DNA from: Pseudomonas sp. FEN
Lineage (GTDB): Bacteria; Pseudomonadota; Gammaproteobacteria; Pseudomonadales; Pseudomonadaceae
Length of the DNA: 64,000 nucleotides
NCBI RefSeq assembly: GCF_904067045.1
Contig: NZ_CAJFDC010000024.1
Location: 62,001 to 126,000, forward strand
Direction of reading: 5' to 3'
Both the position numbers and the translations under genes were made by a program. Under the pieces are notes generated by a model. That model was given only the letters and a program-made list of their open reading frames with translations. It made no database searches and was not told the origin of the DNA. Positions within the stretch are counted from its first letter, which is position 1, and the number at the start of each line of letters is the position of its first letter. This document shows, in pieces, positions 59,275-64,000 of the stretch.

Positions 59275-60286
59275 TAACGCCGCCGTCACCCAGAAGCTGA
59301 CCCGGGTCGATAAAGCCGCGATCTTGCTGCTGTCGCTGGGTTCCACCGATGCCGCACAGGTATTGCGCCACATGGGCCCGAAAGAAGTTCAACGGGTCGG
59401 CGTGGCCATGGCGCAGATGCGTAACGTGCACCGCGAGCAGGTCGAGCAGGTCATGAGCGAGTTCGTCGAGATCGTCGGCGACCAGACCAGCCTGGGCGTC
59501 GGTTCCGACGACTACGTGCGCAAGATGCTCACCCAGGCCCTGGGCGAAGACAAGGCCAACGGTCTGATCGACCGTATCCTGCTGGGGGGCAATACCAGCG
59601 GCCTGGACAGCCTCAAGTGGATGGAACCGCGGGCGGTGGCGGATGTGATCCGCTACGAGCACCCGCAGATCCAGGCCATTGTCGTGGCCTACCTGGACCC
59701 CGACCAGGCCGGTGAAGTGCTGAACAACTTCGACCACAAGGTGCGCCTGGACATCATCCTGCGGGTCTCGTCGTTGAACACGGTACAACCGGCGGCGCTC
59801 AAGGAACTCAACCAGATTCTCGAGAAGCAGTTCTCCGGCAACTCCAACGCGGCGCGTACCACTCTGGGCGGTATCAAGCGTGCCGCGGATATCATGAACT
59901 TCCTCGACAGCTCGATCGAAGGCCAGTTGATGGACTCGATCCGCGAAGTGGACGAGGATCTGTCGACCCAGATCGAAGACCTCATGTTCGTCTTCAACAA
60001 CCTGTCCGACGTCGACGACCGCGGGATCCAGGCGCTGCTGCGCGAGGTCTCTTCGGATGTACTGGTCCTGGCACTCAAGGGCTCCGACGAAGGCGTCAAG
60101 GAAAAGATCTTCAAGAACATGTCCAAGCGTGCGGCGGAGCTGCTGCGCGACGACCTCGAAGCCAAGGGCCCGGTGCGCGTCAGCGACGTCGAGACCGCGC
60201 AGAAGGAAATCCTCACCATCGCCCGCCGTATGGCCGAAGCCGGAGAAATCGTGCTCGGTGGCAAGGGCGGCGAAGAGATGATCTAA
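59267..60286 (+). CDS. fliG: Flagellar motor switch protein FliG
   Basis: 339 residues from the ATG at 59267, overlapping the fliF stop by 8 bases. The switch signatures KAAILLLSLGSTDAAQVLRH, the EHPQ motif in RYEHPQIQAIVVAYLDPDQA, and the C-terminal charged helix DDRGIQALLREVSSDVLVLA are present. It transmits torque and interacts with the stators. Confidence 0.97.
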   Translation: MSNNAAVTQKLTRVDKAAILLLSLGSTDAAQVLRHMGPKEVQRVGVAMAQMRNVHREQVEQVMSEFVEIVGDQTSLGVGSDDYVRKMLTQALGEDKANGLIDRILLGGNTSGLDSLKWMEPRAVADVIRYEHPQIQAIVVAYLDPDQAGEVLNNFDHKVRLDIILRVSSLNTVQPAALKELNQILEKQFSGNSNAARTTLGGIKRAADIMNFLDSSIEGQLMDSIREVDEDLSTQIEDLMFVFNNLSDVDDRGIQALLREVSSDVLVLALKGSDEGVKEKIFKNMSKRAAELLRDDLEAKGPVRVSDVETAQKEILTIARRMAEAGEIVLGGKGGEEMI

Positions 60287-60296
60287 GGATCGAGCC

Positions 60297-61079
60297 ATGA
60301 CTGATCCAACCGATCTGATCCGCGCCCGGGACGTGGGTGGTTTCGACCTCTGGTCGCTGCCCAGTTTCGACCCGCATGTCGAGGTGTCCGAGCCGGAACC
60401 GGTGGAAGAAGCACCCGCCGAGATGGAAGAGGTACCGCTGGAGGAAGTCCAGCCGCTGACCCTCGAAGAGCTCGAAAGCATTCGCCAGGAGGCCTATAAC
60501 GAAGGCTTCGCCGTGGGCGAGCGCGAAGGTTTCCACAGTACCCAGCTCAAGGTGCGGCAGGAGGCGGAAGTCGCCCTGAGCGCCAAGCTCAAGTCCCTGG
60601 AACAGGTGATGGGCAATCTGTTCGCCCCCATCGCCGAGCAGGACCGGCAGATCGAGCAGAGCCTGGTAAGCCTGGTTGAGCACATGGTCCGCGAAGTTAT
60701 CCAGCGCGAGCTGAAGACCGACTCCAGCCAGATCGAGCACGTCCTGCGCGAAGCCCTCAAGCTGCTGCCGCTGGGGGCCGAGAATATCCGCTTGTTCATC
60801 AATCCCCAGGACTTCGATCAGGTCAAGGCTCTGCGCGAGCGCCACGAAGCCAGTTGGCGCATCGTCGAGGACGAGGCCCTGCAGGCGGGCGGCTGCCGGA
60901 TCGAAACCGAGCACAGCCGGATCGATGCCACCATCGAAACCCGTATCAGCAAGGCCGTGGCGCAGTTGTTCGATCAGCTCCATGAGCAATCCCTGCATCC
61001 GGCGCTGCCGGACATGGTCCTGGAGCTGGAGGAAGCGTTGTCGACGGTTTCCGCGCCGGACCTCTCCGATGCGTCTTGA
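60297..61079 (+). CDS. fliH: Flagellar assembly protein FliH
   Basis: 260 residues. An acidic N-terminal part (about 25-70) is followed by the Gly-rich helix segment EAYNEGFAVGEREGFHSTQL and the V-type ATPase E-like C-terminal domain (about 110-245). It regulates the FliI ATPase of the export gate. Its end overlaps the fliI start. Confidence 0.95.
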   Translation: MTDPTDLIRARDVGGFDLWSLPSFDPHVEVSEPEPVEEAPAEMEEVPLEEVQPLTLEELESIRQEAYNEGFAVGEREGFHSTQLKVRQEAEVALSAKLKSLEQVMGNLFAPIAEQDRQIEQSLVSLVEHMVREVIQRELKTDSSQIEHVLREALKLLPLGAENIRLFINPQDFDQVKALRERHEASWRIVEDEALQAGGCRIETEHSRIDATIETRISKAVAQLFDQLHEQSLHPALPDMVLELEEALSTVSAPDLSDAS

Positions 61080-62427
61080 GCGCACCAGTTTCGGCAAGCG
61101 CTTGAGCGCTTATGCCGAAGCCATTGACCTGCCCGGGCAGCCGGTCCTCGAAGGACGTCTGCTGCGCATGGTCGGCCTGACCCTCGAGGCCGAGGGGTTG
61201 CGGGCCGCCATGGGCGCGCGCTGCCTGGTGATCAATGACGACAGCTATCACCCGGTGCAGGTCGAGGCCGAGGTCATGGGCTTTTCCGGCGGCAAGGTAT
61301 TCCTGATGCCGGTGGGTGGCGTGGCCGGCATTGCGCCAGGGGCCAGGGTCGTGCCTTTGGCCGACACCGGGCGCTTGCCCATGGGTATGAGCATGCTCGG
61401 GCGGGTGCTTGACGGTGCCGGTCGCGCCCTCGATGGCAAGGGCGGGATGAAGGCCGAGGACTGGGTGCCGATGGATGGTCCGACCATCAACCCGCTCAAC
61501 CGCGATCCCATCAGTCAGCCGCTGGACGTGGGCATTCGCAGTATCAATGGCTTGTTGACCGTGGGTCGCGGCCAGCGTCTCGGCCTGTTCGCCGGTACCG
61601 GCGTGGGCAAGAGTGTGTTGCTCGGCATGATGACCCGCTTCACCGAGGCCGATATCATCGTCGTGGGTCTGATCGGCGAGCGCGGGCGCGAGGTGAAGGA
61701 GTTCATCGAGCACATCCTCGGCGAAGAAGGACTCAAGCGTTCGGTGGTGGTGGCGTCGCCGGCGGACGATGCGCCGCTGATGCGTTTGCGCGCAGCCATG
61801 TATTGCACGCGGATTGCCGAGTATTTCCGCGACAAGGGCAAGAATGTCCTGTTGCTCATGGATTCCCTGACCCGCTTTGCCCAGGCCCAGCGGGAAATCG
61901 CCCTGGCCATTGGCGAACCGCCGGCGACCAAGGGCTATCCGCCGTCGGTGTTCGCCAAATTGCCCAAGCTGGTGGAGCGTGCCGGCAACGCCGAGGCCGG
62001 CGGCGGTTCGATCACCGCGTTCTATACCGTGCTGTCCGAAGGCGACGATCAGCAGGACCCGATTGCCGATGCGGCGCGGGGCGTGCTCGATGGGCATATT
62101 GTCCTGTCCCGCCGTCTGGCCGAGGAAGGCCACTATCCGGCGATCGATATCGAAGCGTCCATCAGCCGGGTCATGCCGGCGGTGGTCAGTCCCGAACACA
62201 TGAGTCGTGCCCAACACTTCAAGCAGCTTTGGTCGCGCTACCAGCAGAGTCGTGATTTGATCAGTGTCGGTGCTTATGTGGCGGGTGGCGACCGTGAGAC
62301 CGATACCGCGATTGCCTTGCAGCCTGCGATGGTCCAGTACCTGCGCCAGGGCTTGAACGACAATATCAGCCTGGGTGAAAGCGGCGCGCATCTGGCGTCG
62401 GTGTTCGCTCCCGTGGCGGGTGGTTGA
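61069..62427 (+). CDS. fliI: Flagellum-specific ATP synthase FliI
   Basis: 452 residues from the ATG at 61069, overlapping fliH by 11 bases. Walker A is GLFAGTGVGKSVLLGMM, followed by the Walker B stretch VLLLMDSLTRFAQAQREI and GSITAFYTVLSEGDDQQDPI. It is the export ATPase of the flagellar type III system. Confidence 0.97.
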   Translation: MRLERTSFGKRLSAYAEAIDLPGQPVLEGRLLRMVGLTLEAEGLRAAMGARCLVINDDSYHPVQVEAEVMGFSGGKVFLMPVGGVAGIAPGARVVPLADTGRLPMGMSMLGRVLDGAGRALDGKGGMKAEDWVPMDGPTINPLNRDPISQPLDVGIRSINGLLTVGRGQRLGLFAGTGVGKSVLLGMMTRFTEADIIVVGLIGERGREVKEFIEHILGEEGLKRSVVVASPADDAPLMRLRAAMYCTRIAEYFRDKGKNVLLLMDSLTRFAQAQREIALAIGEPPATKGYPPSVFAKLPKLVERAGNAEAGGGSITAFYTVLSEGDDQQDPIADAARGVLDGHIVLSRRLAEEGHYPAIDIEASISRVMPAVVSPEHMSRAQHFKQLWSRYQQSRDLISVGAYVAGGDRETDTAIALQPAMVQYLRQGLNDNISLGESGAHLASVFAPVAGG

Positions 62428-62433
62428 TCAATC

Positions 62434-62883
62434 ATGGCCCTGAGCCGCGCCGCGCGTCTGACCCCGGTGGTCGACATGGCCGAAAGCGCCGAGCGCACGG
62501 CGGTGCAGCGCCTTGGCTATTTCCAGGGGCAGGTGCGGGTCGCGCAAAACAAGCTGGAGGATCTCGAGCGTTTTCGCCTCGAATACCAGGAGCAATGGAT
62601 ACAGCGTGGCAGCCTGGGCGTTTCCGGCCAATGGTTGTTGGGCTACCAGCAGTTCCTCACGCAGTTGGACACAGCGGTTGGCCAGCAGCGCCAGAGCCTG
62701 GCCTGGCACCAGAACAACCTCGACAAGGCCCGCGAGGCCTGGCAACAGGCCTATGCCCGGGTCGAAGGCCTGCGCAAGCTGGTGCAACGCTATGTCGACG
62801 AGGCGCGCCAGTTGGAAGACAAGCGTGAACAGAAGTTGCTGGATGAGCTGTCCCAGCGTTTACCACGGCAGAGTCCGTATTGA
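62434..62883 (+). CDS. fliJ: Flagellar export chaperone FliJ
   Basis: 149 residues, an almost continuous antiparallel coiled coil (AAVQRLGYFQGQVRVAQNKL-like start, LVQRYVDEARQLEDKREQKL near the end). It is a cytoplasmic export co-factor that works with FliI. It lies 6 bases after fliI. Confidence 0.95.
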   Translation: MALSRAARLTPVVDMAESAERTAVQRLGYFQGQVRVAQNKLEDLERFRLEYQEQWIQRGSLGVSGQWLLGYQQFLTQLDTAVGQQRQSLAWHQNNLDKAREAWQQAYARVEGLRKLVQRYVDEARQLEDKREQKLLDELSQRLPRQSPY

Positions 62884-62971
62884 TCTGCAGGATTTTTGAC
62901 GCTCACGGTTGCCCTACCCTCGGTGGGGTGCTAAACCTTGTACACGTCGCCACTGACAAGGAAGCAGGATC

Positions 62972-63277
62972 ATGGCTGTAGTCGTAGAAGTATCGCCCGA
63001 TGGCGCAAAATTGACGATTTCCATCAAAGGGCGTTTTGATTTTGGTAGGCATCAGGAATTTCGTGAGTCTTACGAGGGACTTGCCAAGAAACCGTCGTCC
63101 ATTGTGGTCGATCTGAAGGAAGCGACCTATCTGGACAGCTCCGCACTGGGTATGTTGCTTTTATTGCGCGATCACGCCGGTGGTGATAAATCCGATGTGC
63201 GGGTGATCAATAGCAACTCGGATGTGCGCAAGATCCTCGCTATCTCCAATTTCGACAAACTCTTCGACATCGGCTGA
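62972..63277 (+). CDS. hsbA: STAS-domain anti-sigma factor antagonist (HsbA-like)
   Basis: 101 residues, a complete STAS domain. The phosphorylatable Ser56 is in TYLDSSALGMLLLLRDHAGG. Family knowledge: HsbA in P. aeruginosa is controlled by the HsbR kinase/phosphatase and binds the anti-sigma28 factor FlgM, linking HptB signalling to motility. AAGGAAGCAGGATC lies upstream. It probably starts a new unit with the next gene, 88 bases after fliJ. Confidence 0.85.
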   Translation: MAVVVEVSPDGAKLTISIKGRFDFGRHQEFRESYEGLAKKPSSIVVDLKEATYLDSSALGMLLLLRDHAGGDKSDVRVINSNSDVRKILAISNFDKLFDIG

Positions 63278-63282
63278 TAGCC

Positions 63283-64000
63283 ATGCAGTCGGGAGCAGAG
63301 TCGCTGACGGTATTGATCGCCGAAGACGGCGCGGCCGATCGGTTGCTGCTCTCGAGCATCGTCAGGCGCCAGGGGCACGCGGTGCTGACGGCCAGTAACG
63401 GCGCCGAGGCCGTCGCCGTGTTCGAGGCGCAACGGCCACAGCTGGTGCTGATGGACGCGATGATGCCGGTGATGGACGGTTTCGAGGCCGCGCGCAGGAT
63501 CAAGCTGCTGGCCGGCGAGTCGTTGGTGCCGATCATCTTCCTGACCTCCATGACCGAAGTCGATGGGTTGGTGCGTTGTCTGGAAGCCGGCGGCGACGAT
63601 TTTCTGGCCAAGCCCTACAATCAGGTGATCCTGGGCGCCAAGATCAAGGCCATGGACCGTCTCAGGCGTCTGCAGGACACCGTCCTGCAACAGCGCGACC
63701 TGATTGCCCGGCACCATGACTACCTGCTCAACGAGCAGCGGGTGGCCAAGGCGGTATTCGACAAGGTGGCCCATTCCGGCTGTCTGAACGCCCCGAATAT
63801 CCGTTACCTGCAGTCGCCTTATGCACTGTTCAACGGCGACCTGTTGCTGGCGGCCTATACCCCTGCCGGTGACATGCACGTGCTGCTTGGCGATTTTACC
63901 GGCCATGGCCTGCCGGCGGCGGTCGGGGCGATGCCGCTGGCGGAAGTGTTCTACGGCATGACCGCCAAGGGTTATGGTCTGCCGGAAACCCTGCGCGAGA
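63283..64000 (+). CDS. Response regulator with PP2C-type phosphatase, HsbR-like (partial)
   Basis: The first 239 codons are in the window; the gene runs off the right edge. The N-terminal receiver domain (about 10-125) has phospho-acceptor Asp58 in LVLMDAMMPVMDGFEAARRI and the Lys of AKPYN. A short helical linker follows, then the SpoIIE/PP2C phosphatase (NGDLLLAAYTPAGDM, LLGDFTGHGLPAAVGAMPLA). HsbR carries a further C-terminal kinase domain, which is outside the window. It starts 5 bases after the hsbA stop, and HsbA is its expected substrate. Confidence 0.85.
   Translation, partial: MQSGAESLTVLIAEDGAADRLLLSSIVRRQGHAVLTASNGAEAVAVFEAQRPQLVLMDAMMPVMDGFEAARRIKLLAGESLVPIIFLTSMTEVDGLVRCLEAGGDDFLAKPYNQVILGAKIKAMDRLRRLQDTVLQQRDLIARHHDYLLNEQRVAKAVFDKVAHSGCLNAPNIRYLQSPYALFNGDLLLAAYTPAGDMHVLLGDFTGHGLPAAVGAMPLAEVFYGMTAKGYGLPETLRE

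Overview
The window is a GC-rich chromosomal segment from a Pseudomonas of the fluorescens lineage. The evidence is the flagellar gene order (flgFGHIJKL, glycosylation island, fliC-flaG-fliD-fliS-fliT-fleQ-fleS-fleR-fliEFGHIJ, hsbA, hsbR), the phhR/phhABC cluster, the scpA-scpB-rluB block, and intergenic REP palindromes of the GTAGGAGC type. No rRNA, tRNA, CRISPR array, prophage or insertion sequence was seen. Family calls come from reading the proteins; no database search was run.

Layout. 1-3.4 kb: housekeeping genes on + (end of a YciO/TsaC-type gene, scpA, scpB, rluB). 3.6-4.8 kb: a small two-gene unit on - encoding a 45-residue peptide and an M29-like metallopeptidase; this is the least explained unit here. 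5.4-8.6 kb: aromatic amino acid permease aroP with a long structured leader, ribosome rescue factor arfB, and an MFS transporter. 8.8 kb: an unannotated 43-residue protein. 9.1-11.9 kb: an ECF sigma/anti-sigma pair divergent from a Tat-exported metallophosphoesterase and a cupredoxin, with two back-to-back ECF-type promoters between them. 12-16.3 kb: phenylalanine catabolism (phhA-phhB-phhC) divergent from its regulator phhR.

16.3-64 kb is almost entirely flagellar. A TylF-type methyltransferase and a 2-oxoglutarate dioxygenase (-) lie behind a sigma28-like promoter. flgFGHIJKL (+) starts from a sigma54-type promoter. From 26.7 to 48.8 kb lies a flagellin glycosylation island: two giant multidomain glycosyltransferases, a CDP-6-deoxyhexose pathway with two C-methyltransferase-like proteins and a CmcI-type protein, a complete pseudaminic acid pathway (pseB, pseC, methylase, pseF, fused pseG-pseH, pseI), a KAS III-like protein and a Maf/DUF115 protein. 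fliC (sigma28-type promoter), flaG, fliD, fliST (second sigma28-type promoter), fleQ, fleSR (sigma54), fliEFGHIJ (sigma54) and the start of the HsbA/HsbR module follow.

How they work together (inference from family roles): FleQ and FleR with sigma54 switch on hook-basal-body genes, sigma28 switches on flagellin, the FliS/FliT chaperones and probably the TylF/dioxygenase pair, and the island makes two classes of activated sugar to decorate flagellin. PhhR probably controls phhABC and, through a closely similar site, aroP.
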